A stretch of 64,000 nucleotides of DNA from Isosphaeraceae bacterium (GTDB lineage Bacteria > Planctomycetota > Planctomycetia > Isosphaerales > Isosphaeraceae): the NCBI GenBank assembly GCA_031291845.1, contig JARLIH010000215.1:1-64000 (forward strand), written 5' to 3'. Below, one piece after another: positions 25,600 through 34,147 of the stretch. The notes under the pieces are model-generated. The model was not told the DNA's origin. It saw only the letters and a list, made by a program, of their open reading frames with translations, and searched no databases. How positions within the stretch are numbered: the stretch's first letter is position 1; every line of letters starts with the position of its first letter. Made by a program: the position numbers and the translations under genes.

Positions 25600-26036
25600 T
25601 CCGACGTTCCTCGGGAGTGGGTTCACGGTGGCGCGCGGACATCGGGACGAGCACGACCAGGCCGGCGTCGGGGCGAATGACGATCGGAGGTCCGCGCCCA
25701 CCCGCCCGGTGGCAGGGGTTGCCTCGATCTTTGTTCCTCGACCGAAGTCTTGGTCCTCATTCTACCTTGGCGAGTTGACAACACAAGGAACTCCCCGCCC
25801 GGGATTTCCTGCCGCCGCGGGACGTATCACGCACTCGTAAGTCAACGGTAGGGCCGGCCACTGCCGGCCAAATCGCGGGCCTCTCACCACCCCCCCGGCC
25901 GTCCCTCATGGACCGGGCGATGTCTTGTTTTTCGATCGAGATTATGATTTAAGGGTCGTTCGGGCGGCGGGCGTTCGCTTCAATAGGACCGCGCTCGGCG
26001 GGGTTCGGCTGGATTTTCACGATAGGGAGACCGGCG
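25600..26036. other. 437-bp divergent intergenic region
   Basis: Separates the giant dehydrogenase from the DUF3604 gene and must hold both promoters. A TTGACA at 25775 has no partner -10. TATGAT at 25943 is a possible -10 for the rightward gene, without a good -35. It contains copy 2 of the 21-bp palindromic motif. Confidence 0.4.
25849..25869. repeat. 21-bp dispersed palindromic motif, copy 2
   Basis: TAGGGCCGGCCACTGCCGGCC, one base different from the copy at 14554-14574; the difference lies in the loop, so pairing of the arms is kept. It lies between divergent genes, so terminator use is unlikely here. Confidence 0.55.
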
Positions 26037-28997
26037 ATGCGACTGCATCGTGTGCTTGCAACCGGCGTGTCGTTGGCCACGTTATTGGGCCTCTCGGTCG
26101 TCCAGGGCCAGAAGTCCGACGGCGAAGCCGACAGGCGTGCGTTGGACGCGCGTGCTTTCACGGTACGTTTGCTCCTGGGGGTCGGCGACAGCCAGGAGCA
26201 GACGTGGAGTGGCCGGGTCAAGCTCGACAAGGGAGACGTCGTGGCCGTCGAGGGGTGGCGGTTCCGGCAAGGGGACCGCGTGACGGGCGCCGACTCGTGG
26301 GAAGCGCAGAGCCGGCTGACGGGCAAGGCCGCGAACAAGAAAGCCGCGAACAAGAAGGCCGCCGCGAAAAAACAGGCTGCCCTGGCCAAGGCCGCCGGCG
26401 CGGGGGGCGCCAATCAGAGCGTTGCGCCGAACGGCGTGATCGTCACGTTGAAGGCCCCTGAGGAGGCGAACCTGACCGTCGAGACCGATCGCGGCAAGTT
26501 CACCGTTGCGCTGGCCGACCTCGCGGGGGGCGCGGCGCGGACACTGCTCGACGGCCGCGTCGAGGTCCAGCGCGTGCCGCCGCACGTGACGCTCTTCGAT
26601 GGCCCGGACCAGGAGGACTTCCCCTCGGCCGCCGCGGACCGTGACGGAGCGGTCTGGGTCGCCTTCGTCGCCCACGAGGCGCGTGGCCCGGCCGTGCTCG
26701 CCCCCTTCCGCGAACGGCCCAAGAGCTTCGAGGACTCCATCCCCAACGGCGGCGGCGACCAGGTCCGGCTCGTGCGCTTCGCCGGCGGCCGGCCGGGCAC
26801 GCCGATCGACGTCACGGCAGGGGGCCTGGACGTCTGGCGCCCCGCGCTCGCCATCGCGGGCGACGGCGCGGTCGTCGTCACCTGGTCCGAGTTCAAGGAC
26901 GGCAACTGGGACCTGTTCCGCCGCCGGTACAACCCCGCGAAGAAAAGTTGGTCCGAGCCCAAGCGGTTGACCACCGACCCCGGAGCGGACGCCGACGCCG
27001 TGCTGGCGACTGCCCCCGACGGCAACGTCTGGCTGGCCTGGCAGGCCTGGCGCAACGGGCAGGCCGACATCTTGCTCGCCCGCGTCGAGGATTCCGATAC
27101 CGCAATCAAGGTCAGCGACAGCCCCGCGAATGAGTGGTCGCCGGCCCTCGCGATCGATAAGGGGGGCCGGATCCACGTGGCGTTCGACACTTACCAGGCC
27201 GGGAACTACGACGTCGTGCTGCGTACCCGAGGCAGCGATGGTACGTTCGCCGAACCGATCGCCGTGGCTGACTCGCCGCTCTTCGAAGCCCGGCCAAGCC
27301 TCGCCCTCGACCCCTCCGGCAGCGTGTGGGTTGCCTACGAAGAGCGCACCAAGGACTGGGGTAAGGACGCCGAGAACCTCCAGGACGGACAGGGGTCGAC
27401 CCTCTATCGCTCGAGCGCGGTGCGGGTGCGCAGGGTCGATGGCAACCGTCGCTTCGAAGCTCCCGACCCCGTCGCGCAGGCCGCCGGGCCGCTGCGCCTC
27501 CTCAACAGCTTCCCCAGGGTCGCGACCGATCGCTCGGGCCGCGTCTGGTTGGCGTACCGTCACCGCCAGGAGCCGAGGAACCCGCCGGTCGGCGGCGTCT
27601 GGATCGAGCAGGTCACGTCCCTCTCGGGGCGGGCCTGGGACGTCCCCCAGGTCCTGCCGCGCAGCGATGCGATGCTCGACAACCGCCCCTCGTTGGTCGT
27701 GCCCGGCGACGGACCGCCGGTCGTCGTCTACGACGGCGACAACCGTCTCCAGCGCATCGGCGAAGGCATCGATCACGGCCTCCACGTCGCCGCGCTCGTC
27801 GCCCCAGCGGGACCCAAGGCCGAACCGGTCCTGGCCGAGGTCGCACGCCCCGCTGAGACCCCAAGCGCGCCGATCCATCCCACCGAAGCGGCAGACGTCG
27901 CGCGGATACGCGCGTACCGCATCCAGGCGGGCGACAAGACCTACCGGCCCCTCCGCGGCGAGTTCCACCGCCACACCGAGATCTCGGGCGACGGTGCGAA
28001 CGACGGCGCGCTCGAGGAAATGTGGCGCTATGCGATCGACGTCGCCAGCCTCGACTGGATCGGCAACGGCGACCATGACAACGGCGGCGGCAAGGAATAT
28101 ACCTGGTGGCTCACCCAGAAGACGACCGACCTGTACCACAGCACGGGCCGTTTCACGCCGATGTTCACGTATGAGCGCAGCGTGGTCTATCCCCACGGCC
28201 ACCGCAACGTGATGTGGGCCAAACGGGGGATCCGGACGCTCCCCCGGCTCCAGAACGAAGAGGGCACGGTCCACGACGACGACACGAAGATGCTCTACGA
28301 GCATCTCAATGCCCTGGGCGGGATCTGCGCATCGCACACCTCGGCAACCACCCAGATGGGTACCGACTGGCGCGACAACGACCCCAAGGCCGAGCCGATC
28401 GTCGAGATCTTCCAGGGGCACCGTAACTCGTACGAGCACCTGGGAGCGCCGCGCGTGGGGCGCTCATCGGCCGAAGCGATCGCGGGACTCCAGCCGTACG
28501 GGCTCATCTGGAACGCCTTGGCCCTCCAGTACCGCCTCGGGTTCCAGGCGTCGAGCGACCACATCTCGACCCACATCAGCTACGCCGTCGCGCTCGCCGA
28601 GGACCAGACGCGCGACGCCATCCTCGACGCATTCCGGCGCCGGCACTGCTACGCCGCCACCGACAACATTCTGCTCGACGTCCGAAGCGGCGACCACCTG
28701 ATGGGCGACGAGTTCGACGCCGACGGTCCCGTCCGGCTCCGCATCCAGGCTCACGGCACCCGGCCCATCGCCAAAGTCGACATCATCAAGGACTTCGTCT
28801 ACGTCTATTCGACCGAGCCCAAGCAGGCGAAGGTCGCGTTCGAGTGGACCGACGACGAACAGCGGACGCCCCCCTTGAGCTGGTACTACGTCCGCGTGAT
28901 CCAGGACGACGGCGAGCTCGCCTGGGGCAGCCCGATGTGGGTCCACCGCCGTCCCGCCCGGGCCGGGGAGCGAATAAAGGGGGGGGGACCGGGGTGA
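26037..28997 (+). CDS. Secreted beta-propeller protein with C-terminal DUF3604 (PHP-like) domain
   Basis: 986 residues. AGGGAGA precedes the ATG; the signal peptide ends near VVQGQ (about residue 25). A Lys/Ala-rich low-complexity linker with KKAANKKAAAKKQ lies at about 100-120. Next is a repeat region (about 185-600) with recurring D-x-x-G-x-V-W-V/L-A-x motifs (DRDGAVWVAF, APDGNVWLAW, DPSGSVWVAYEE, DRSGRVWLAYRH), probably a beta-propeller. The DUF3604 domain (about 638-975) begins GEFHRHTEISGDGAND and includes IGNGDHDNGGGKEY, ICASHTS and SSDHISTHISY. His/Asp-rich motifs of this kind resemble metal-dependent PHP hydrolases. Substrate unknown; probably envelope or extracellular. Confidence 0.85.
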   Translation: MRLHRVLATGVSLATLLGLSVVQGQKSDGEADRRALDARAFTVRLLLGVGDSQEQTWSGRVKLDKGDVVAVEGWRFRQGDRVTGADSWEAQSRLTGKAANKKAANKKAAAKKQAALAKAAGAGGANQSVAPNGVIVTLKAPEEANLTVETDRGKFTVALADLAGGAARTLLDGRVEVQRVPPHVTLFDGPDQEDFPSAAADRDGAVWVAFVAHEARGPAVLAPFRERPKSFEDSIPNGGGDQVRLVRFAGGRPGTPIDVTAGGLDVWRPALAIAGDGAVVVTWSEFKDGNWDLFRRRYNPAKKSWSEPKRLTTDPGADADAVLATAPDGNVWLAWQAWRNGQADILLARVEDSDTAIKVSDSPANEWSPALAIDKGGRIHVAFDTYQAGNYDVVLRTRGSDGTFAEPIAVADSPLFEARPSLALDPSGSVWVAYEERTKDWGKDAENLQDGQGSTLYRSSAVRVRRVDGNRRFEAPDPVAQAAGPLRLLNSFPRVATDRSGRVWLAYRHRQEPRNPPVGGVWIEQVTSLSGRAWDVPQVLPRSDAMLDNRPSLVVPGDGPPVVVYDGDNRLQRIGEGIDHGLHVAALVAPAGPKAEPVLAEVARPAETPSAPIHPTEAADVARIRAYRIQAGDKTYRPLRGEFHRHTEISGDGANDGALEEMWRYAIDVASLDWIGNGDHDNGGGKEYTWWLTQKTTDLYHSTGRFTPMFTYERSVVYPHGHRNVMWAKRGIRTLPRLQNEEGTVHDDDTKMLYEHLNALGGICASHTSATTQMGTDWRDNDPKAEPIVEIFQGHRNSYEHLGAPRVGRSSAEAIAGLQPYGLIWNALALQYRLGFQASSDHISTHISYAVALAEDQTRDAILDAFRRRHCYAATDNILLDVRSGDHLMGDEFDADGPVRLRIQAHGTRPIAKVDIIKDFVYVYSTEPKQAKVAFEWTDDEQRTPPLSWYYVRVIQDDGELAWGSPMWVHRRPARAGERIKGGGPG

Positions 28998-29639
28998 CGC
29001 AAGATTGACACGTTGACGTGCCAGATCGCTCATCCGGGCTTTGTCGCGCACCATGGCGGTGCTCGCATTGCCCGGGATCGAGAGTGTCTCCGAACCCCCG
29101 CAGGGGCGGTGGGAAAACCTGGGCCCGCCTCGCAGGCGTGAACGGATGAGGTTGAGCGTCCGAGAACTCGGTTGATCGCAACCTGGAAATCCGGGCGTTT
29201 CTTACACGGTCTTGGGGATACTCCTCGCTGATCCCCACGGGTCATCCCTCACTCGAAGCCGGGGGTCTGGGTGCCATGTCCACGTCTTCGTGGGCATGCG
29301 CCCGTTCGCCGGCTCGGCCCGCGGCGCATGCCCACGAAGACGTGGGCATGGCACCCGACACCGTTCCTGCTCTGCCGTTTGAGCCGACACCGCGAGTCGT
29401 GGTGGAGATCAGCGAGCAGTCACGAACTGCTTGTGGTTTTATGCTCTATTGATTGTTTCTCCGCGATGCGAGTCTTTGGGGATCAGGTGACGCCCGGTCT
29501 CTTGAAGATCGTGCGCGCTGGCTTGACGGGGCTCGGCCCGGCTGCTGCAATCTCGGATCGGGTGTCCTGGAACGGGACGAGATCGCTCGGCCTCCTCGGT
29601 CCTCCGGGAAATACGGGTCGCATCGAAGGAACTGTAAGA
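28998..29639. other. 642-bp intergenic region
   Basis: Between two plus-strand genes. It holds a short stem-loop (GGGGAT/ATCCCC at about 29214-29236) and the 31-bp inverted repeat at 29270-29355. The frame of the next gene extends back to 29271 but starts inside the inverted repeat and has no family resemblance, so I regard it as non-coding. No RNA gene recognised. Confidence 0.45.
29270..29355. repeat. 31-bp inverted repeat with 24-nt spacer
   Basis: Left arm 29270-29300 and right arm 29325-29355 are reverse complements with a single mismatch (T for C in CATGTCCACG). Each arm also contains a nested CCACG-TCTT-CGTGG hairpin. It could be a small palindromic mobile element or a strong terminator for the DUF3604 gene, though it lies 270 bp from that stop. 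Confidence 0.8.
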
Positions 29640-31886
29640 ATGACGAAGCCAACACGCATTCCGCTTTACTGGGACGTTAGGCGGTTCGTTCCCGTTCTCG
29701 GGGTTCTGGGTGCGGTTCTCGCGCCACGCCCGGCGGTTGCGGAGGATTGGGGTGCCTATTCGCTGGTTCCGGCGAGTGCGCCCGCCCTGGTGCTGGAAGC
29801 CGTAGGGGCGGGGACGAGCGACGGAACGGTGGTGTCGATCGGCAAGCCGGCCGGCACGGCCAACCAGAAATGGGTCGTGACGCTCAAAGGGAACAACCTT
29901 TATGCGATCAGGCCGTCGTACAGTTCCAACCTCGTGCTGGCTGCGTCGAAAGGGGGCGCGGCGGTCGGGACGGCGATCGTGCTCGAAACCGATCGCGGGC
30001 AGCCGTGGCAGGAGTGGGGGATCAAGAAGAACGAAGATGGATCGTATTGTCTCGTTCCGAAGCATGCGCCGGAGCTCGGCCTGGATCACCTGGGCGGGAA
30101 GCCGACCCCGGGGGCGAAGATCGACTTGTGGACGAACAATCGCGGCGATCAGCATCTGCAATGGCTGATCAAGCCCCTCGCCGGGACCACCGCAACGGTG
30201 GCGAGCGGCGCGATGGAGACGGGCCCCAGCACGTATGTCGCGCCCGCGATCAAACCGGAAGCGGTGCGGAAGGGCGAGCTCAAGAACTGCACGTTCGCGA
30301 GCAGCACCATTTTCCCGGGTACGGTCCGGCAGGTATCGGTCTTCATCCCCGCGCAATACGATGGCTCCAAACCGGCCTGCGTCTATGTCAAGACGGACGG
30401 CTATAATCCGAGGGAACAGGCGCTGCTGGAAACGCTGATCGCCACGAAAGAGATGCCCGTCACCATCGGGGTGTTTGTCCGACCGGGAGATTTGCCCGCC
30501 ACGGTGAAGAATACGATGGGGCGCCGCAATCGTTGTTTGGAGTACGACGGAGTGGGGGACAATAACGTCCGCTTCCTGGTTGACGAACTCTTGCCGTTCG
30601 TGGCCAAGCAGTACGACCTGAAGTTATCGACCAGCGGCAACGATCGCTGCATCGCCGGGGGGAGCAGCGGGGGGATTGCGGCGTTCAACGCGGCGTGGGA
30701 ACGTCCCGATGCCTTCAGCCGCGTTTATGCGAACAGCGGGAGTTTCGTGGCCTTTCGCGGTGGCCATGAGTTTCCGACGCTCGTCCGCAAGTTCGAAGCG
30801 AAGCCGATTCGCGCCTATCTCACGACCGGCATGAGGGACATGGAAAACTGCGCGGGGGACTGGTTCCTCCTGGATCAGGAGATGGACAAGGCCCTGCGGT
30901 TTTCGGGCTATGACTACGTTTTCAGGATTATCAACGGCGGGCACGTGGCCGGCTATTACGACTATTTCCAGGAGGCGATGAGCTACCTGTGGAAGGACTG
31001 GCCCAAGCCGGTTCAGGCCGGGCCGAGTGCGCCTCGGGTGCGTGACATCATTCTTCCCGAGGAATCGTGGCAACTGGTTGCGCAGGACCGGCACGATGCC
31101 AGGGGGCCGGCGTGCAACGCACGCGGCGAGGTGTTTTTTGTGGATTCGGCGGACAACACGATCCAACGTATCGACCGGGACGGTCATGTCGAGGTGTTCT
31201 CGTCCGACGCCGGTCATGCCAACAGTCTGTCCGTCGGCCCGGACGGTCAGCTCTACGCGGTTTCGAGCAGGACCGGGAAGGTCGTGAGCTACGACCCGTC
31301 GGGGAAAGCGAGCGTCATTGCGGACGGCATTCCCGGTCAGCATGTGCTCGCGACGCCCGGCGGTGGCTTGTATGTGACCAGCAATGGGGACAAGCCGGGG
31401 GATCCGGGCAGCGTTTGGTTCGTCAAGGAGGGCAAGAAGACACGGGTCGACTCGGGTTTGAAGTTCGCGACCGGTCTTGCGTATCGCCCCGACCAGTGGC
31501 TGTTGTCGGTGGCCGATGGGCACTCGAAATGGGTTTACAGCTACCAGATCAACACCGATGGCACGCTCACCAACAAGGAGCGATTCTTCTGGTTGCATGT
31601 TCCCGACTGGGAAGACGATGCCGGCGCGGAGTCGGTCTGCTACGCCAAGGAGGGCCCGATGCTGGTCGCGACGCGCTGGGGCGTCCAGGTGTGCGCGGAT
31701 GACGGGCCGACGCAAGTGATTCTGCCCGTGCCCGACCGCGGCCGCGTTGTCGGCGTCTGCCTCGGCGGGCGGGAGATGGACACGCTGTTCGCGTTTTGTG
31801 GCGCGAAGGTCTGGAAGCGCAAAGTGAAAGTCCACGCCGTGGGCGCTTTTACGCCCTGGACCCAGGTCCATGGGTCCAAGTTGTAA
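29640..31886 (+). CDS. Secreted ricin-lectin / esterase / SMP-30-like beta-propeller fusion
   Basis: 748 residues from ATG 29640 (AAGGA about 9 nt upstream); signal peptide ends near PAVAED (about residue 35). Residues about 38-180 form a ricin-type beta-trefoil with repeated Q-x-W motifs (NQKWVVT, PWQEWGI, HLQWLIK). Residues about 215-460 are an enterochelin-esterase/IroE-like alpha/beta hydrolase with the nucleophile in AGGSSGGIAAF near 340 and a His in INGGHVAGYY near 437. Residues about 475-748 are an SMP-30/gluconolactonase-like propeller (NARGEVFFVDSADNTIQRID, SVGPDGQLYAV). Probably acts on an extracellular carbohydrate ester; this is inference from the lectin-esterase pairing. Confidence 0.85.
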   Translation: MTKPTRIPLYWDVRRFVPVLGVLGAVLAPRPAVAEDWGAYSLVPASAPALVLEAVGAGTSDGTVVSIGKPAGTANQKWVVTLKGNNLYAIRPSYSSNLVLAASKGGAAVGTAIVLETDRGQPWQEWGIKKNEDGSYCLVPKHAPELGLDHLGGKPTPGAKIDLWTNNRGDQHLQWLIKPLAGTTATVASGAMETGPSTYVAPAIKPEAVRKGELKNCTFASSTIFPGTVRQVSVFIPAQYDGSKPACVYVKTDGYNPREQALLETLIATKEMPVTIGVFVRPGDLPATVKNTMGRRNRCLEYDGVGDNNVRFLVDELLPFVAKQYDLKLSTSGNDRCIAGGSSGGIAAFNAAWERPDAFSRVYANSGSFVAFRGGHEFPTLVRKFEAKPIRAYLTTGMRDMENCAGDWFLLDQEMDKALRFSGYDYVFRIINGGHVAGYYDYFQEAMSYLWKDWPKPVQAGPSAPRVRDIILPEESWQLVAQDRHDARGPACNARGEVFFVDSADNTIQRIDRDGHVEVFSSDAGHANSLSVGPDGQLYAVSSRTGKVVSYDPSGKASVIADGIPGQHVLATPGGGLYVTSNGDKPGDPGSVWFVKEGKKTRVDSGLKFATGLAYRPDQWLLSVADGHSKWVYSYQINTDGTLTNKERFFWLHVPDWEDDAGAESVCYAKEGPMLVATRWGVQVCADDGPTQVILPVPDRGRVVGVCLGGREMDTLFAFCGAKVWKRKVKVHAVGAFTPWTQVHGSKL

Positions 31887-32043
31887 TCGCGCTCGCGGCG
31901 GCTGTTCGGACGGAAAGCGCGCGTAACCTGTTACAATGGTTTCGAGAGAGAACGGGCGCCCCGCCATCGCGGTCCGGCCCGGTCTGCGGAAACACGCCGG
32001 ATTCCGCCGGAGATGTCGCCTTGCCCGGCCGCGAGGGGGAGTC

Positions 32044-32226
32044 GTGGCGAAGTTTCGTGACTTGCTGAAAGCGTTACTCGTCGAAAAGTTCGACAGGACG
32101 GTCGACGAGGTCGACGCCCTGATCGAGCGGCACCGCGATATCGTCGGGAACGGCGTGTCGGGCGGGCGCTCCGCCCTGAATGACACAGCCAGGGCGATTG
32201 TTGCCAGGGAGGAAGGGGAAGGTTGA
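32044..32226 (+). CDS. Small hypothetical protein
   Basis: 60 residues from GTG 32044, preceded by GAGGGGGA at close spacing. The sequence is helical and highly charged (LLVEKFDRTVDEVDALIERH), with a Gly-rich turn before the last helix. The frame opens earlier at 31936, but that part is Arg-rich and unlike protein. Family not recognised. It converges on another small gene. Confidence 0.5.
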   Translation: MAKFRDLLKALLVEKFDRTVDEVDALIERHRDIVGNGVSGGRSALNDTARAIVAREEGEG

Positions 32227-32242
32227 CCGGGCCTTCCCTTTT
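32213..32242. terminator. Rho-independent-type terminator between convergent small genes
   Basis: GGGAAGG (32216-32222) pairs with CCTTCCC (32232-32238) and is followed by TTTT, with purine-rich flanks giving a weaker tail in the other direction. It overlaps the stop of the plus-strand gene and abuts the stop of the minus-strand gene. Confidence 0.5.
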
Positions 32243-32460
32243 CAGCGGCCGATCAACTTCACGCCGGCTCGTCCGGGCATGATGCGGTTGCCGTGGTCAT
32301 CCTTCTTGGCGAACCGCACGCTCGCGAACCGGTCCGGGAACTCCCGGATCAGCGCGGTGAACTGGGCGTCGTTCAACTTGAGACTGCTCTGCTCGCGGAT
32401 CACCCGGAAACTGTGCGCGGAGTGTTTGATGATTTCGGCCAGTTGGTCAGCGTTGCTCAC
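32242..32460 (-). CDS. Small hypothetical protein
   Basis: 72 residues from GTG 32460, with GAGGGA 6 nt upstream on the minus strand and an AT-rich leader (about 32481-32512), unusual in this GC-rich DNA. Sequence features: MSNADQLAEIIKHSAHSF, then LNDAQFTALIREFPDRF and a basic C-terminus. Family not recognised. Confidence 0.55.
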   Translation of the reverse strand: MSNADQLAEIIKHSAHSFRVIREQSSLKLNDAQFTALIREFPDRFASVRFAKKDDHGNRIMPGRAGVKLIGR

Positions 32461-32837
32461 GTGATTTCCCTCGGTAGAAATTTTCGATTTTCAATTTTTT
32501 ATTCTATCAGGTTTACGGCACGCCGGTAAGTCTCCTCCGCCGACAATGACGCGGAAGGCCGGGAACGGTCGGTCTGCGCAGGTTCGCGGAGGGTCCTTGA
32601 CACCGGTGGGCCGTTTCGGTTTCGGGGGGGTGTGGGGAGAGGAACGGTCGGATTTGAGGGCGAGATCCGTCCGAGCGGAATGGCGTTCTTCTGCGCTAGA
32701 GAGGGTTGATCGGTCCGATGCGGTCGATCCCCACGGACATCGCGCCGGGGTACTGCGGCTTCGCCGGCAGCGTTTGGATTATACTGTGTGAATTAATGTG
32801 TGTGTTGTTCGCAGATTCTTGGGCACGCGGGCTCGCG
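32461..32837. other. 377-bp intergenic region with AT-rich patch
   Basis: An AT-rich tract near 32481-32512 probably carries the promoter of the leftward small gene. The rest (to the stop of the FKBP gene) shows no recognisable element; a second AT-rich patch lies near 32765-32800. Confidence 0.4.
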
Positions 32838-33656
32838 TCACGAAATCGATTTGAGCGTGAGAACGAAGATGAGGGTCGAGTTGGCCGGTATGGGTCCGTT
32901 GGCGTGGGCGCCGTACCCTTCGGCCGCGGGGATCATCACGATTCGCGTCTCTCCGGCCTGCATGCCGACCGTCCCCGCGTCGAAGCCGGGGATGACGGCC
33001 CCGGTGCCAAGCGTGAAGCTAAACGGCGCTCCGCCGTGGTTGATCGAGTCATCGAAGATTTGGCCGTTCTTTGCCAGGTATCCCGTGTAAAGCACGCTGG
33101 CGGTCTGTCCGGATTGGATTTGCGGACCCGAGCCGGGCACGATGGTCGCAATCTTCACGCCGTTGGCCAGCGCGGTGTAATTCGGCTGGCTCACGGTGAA
33201 GGTCTTATTGCCGCTGCTTTTCGAGAACGTGCCGGTGGGGATGAACTCGGCGGTGACCGAGTGTTTCCCGAAAAAGTACGCGCTGGCGCCGGGTTGCTGC
33301 GTCAGAGTGGCCGTGGCGCTGCTGAACGCGTACTTGCCGTTCGTCGACGTCGTCGGCGACAGCACGAGCGTTTGGACCACCTGTCCGTGGTCGACGATGT
33401 TCACCGTTCCCGCCGGCGACCCCGCGGCGGCGGCGGCTCGCACCGTCACGGTGAACGTGACCGGCTGGCCGAGAGTCCCGGCGCTTACCGCCAGCGTCGT
33501 CTCCGTTCCCGCCTTTTGCCCAGGCTTCGCGGAGACCTCCACAGCGCGCTGGTGGAGGGCGCTCGCGGAGGCGACCCCGGACAGGACAATGCGACGCTCA
33601 AGGGTTTCGTTGACGACGCTGAAGGCCGGCGCGAAGCGCGGACGTCTTCCGTTCAT
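32838..33656 (-). CDS. FKBP-type peptidyl-prolyl isomerase fused to an Ig-like repeat domain
   Basis: 272 residues from ATG 33656 (MNGRRPRFAPAFSVVNETLE). The N-terminal LERRIVLSG motif at about residue 19 resembles the LEPR-XLL/'LExRxLLS' sorting motif found at the start of many planctomycete surface proteins. An Ig-like repeat (about 45-150) has GTETTLAVSAGTLGQPVTFTV and ends FTVSQPNYTAL. The FKBP domain (about 160-272) has VLYTGYLAKNGQIFDDS, IPGFDAGTVGMQAGETRIV and IPANSTLIFVLTLKSIS, all typical of active FKBPs. Probably a surface foldase. The frame above 33656 is not needed. Confidence 0.85.
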   Translation of the reverse strand: MNGRRPRFAPAFSVVNETLERRIVLSGVASASALHQRAVEVSAKPGQKAGTETTLAVSAGTLGQPVTFTVTVRAAAAAGSPAGTVNIVDHGQVVQTLVLSPTTSTNGKYAFSSATATLTQQPGASAYFFGKHSVTAEFIPTGTFSKSSGNKTFTVSQPNYTALANGVKIATIVPGSGPQIQSGQTASVLYTGYLAKNGQIFDDSINHGGAPFSFTLGTGAVIPGFDAGTVGMQAGETRIVMIPAAEGYGAHANGPIPANSTLIFVLTLKSIS

Positions 33657-34147
33657 GCGATGGTCCTGCGGTACAGATCGGGAATCGATCCCTGACTCAC
33701 AAAATCCGTGACGCATTCCACCCGGTCAATCGCGCATCCCCGGCGAGGGTCTGGTGCCGTTCGTGGGTCCGCTGTCGTCCTGCCGGTCAATGACCTGATG
33801 CTGTTGATCCGGTCCCAGGAGGTGCACGTGCTGGCGGCTTGGTGAGTATACAGACCGTTCGCCAGGGGAAAACGGCAGTTCTTTCCAAAACTGACGATCA
33901 TCGCCCCAAATTGGGGAAGATCAGGCCGATGCGCGCGAACGTCTTCCTGCATTACGTGCTGGACGACCGGTTCGAGCGGGAGGGTCGCTGTTCACAGGGG
34001 TGGCAAGGCCGAAAACAAGGCGCATTTGGACATACGGCACTTGAAGGACTATGGTATTACAGTCGTCAGATGTTACGGGAACTCCGTCAAAACAAGGCAT
34101 TCCACCCTGTGAACATCGGCTTCTGGCGCTCTGAGGAGGAACCCCGC
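33657..34147. other. 491-bp region between the FKBP and PKS genes
   Basis: Upstream of the FKBP gene and downstream of the PKS stop. The only coding-like trace is the possible reverse-transcriptase fragment described separately. No clear terminator or promoter seen. Confidence 0.4.
33839..34100 (+). pseudogene. Possible fragment of a group II intron reverse transcriptase
   Basis: In the frame that opens at 33839, the stretch MRANVFLHYVLDDRFERE (about 33930-33983) matches the LLANVFLHYVLDxWFER block that follows the PQG motif in group II intron RTs. Upstream the sequence reads GKIRP where GVISP is expected, and downstream the similarity fades. No YADD box, maturase domain or intron RNA structure is present. 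If real, it is a short relic of a once larger insertion. The frame runs on antisense into the PKS gene to 34297, which is not meaningful. Confidence 0.4.

Noticed and set aside
25775-25780. TTGACA as a promoter for the DUF3604 gene
   Set aside because: No -10 element at 15-19 nt downstream, and it is 260 bp from the start codon.
26082-28439. 785-codon minus-strand frame opposite the DUF3604 gene
   Set aside because: No recognisable family; the plus frame has a signal peptide, repeats and DUF3604 motifs.
29271-29639. N-terminal extension of the ricin-esterase gene
   Set aside because: It begins inside the 31-bp inverted repeat and lacks protein-like sequence. ATG 29640 has a ribosome site and a signal peptide.
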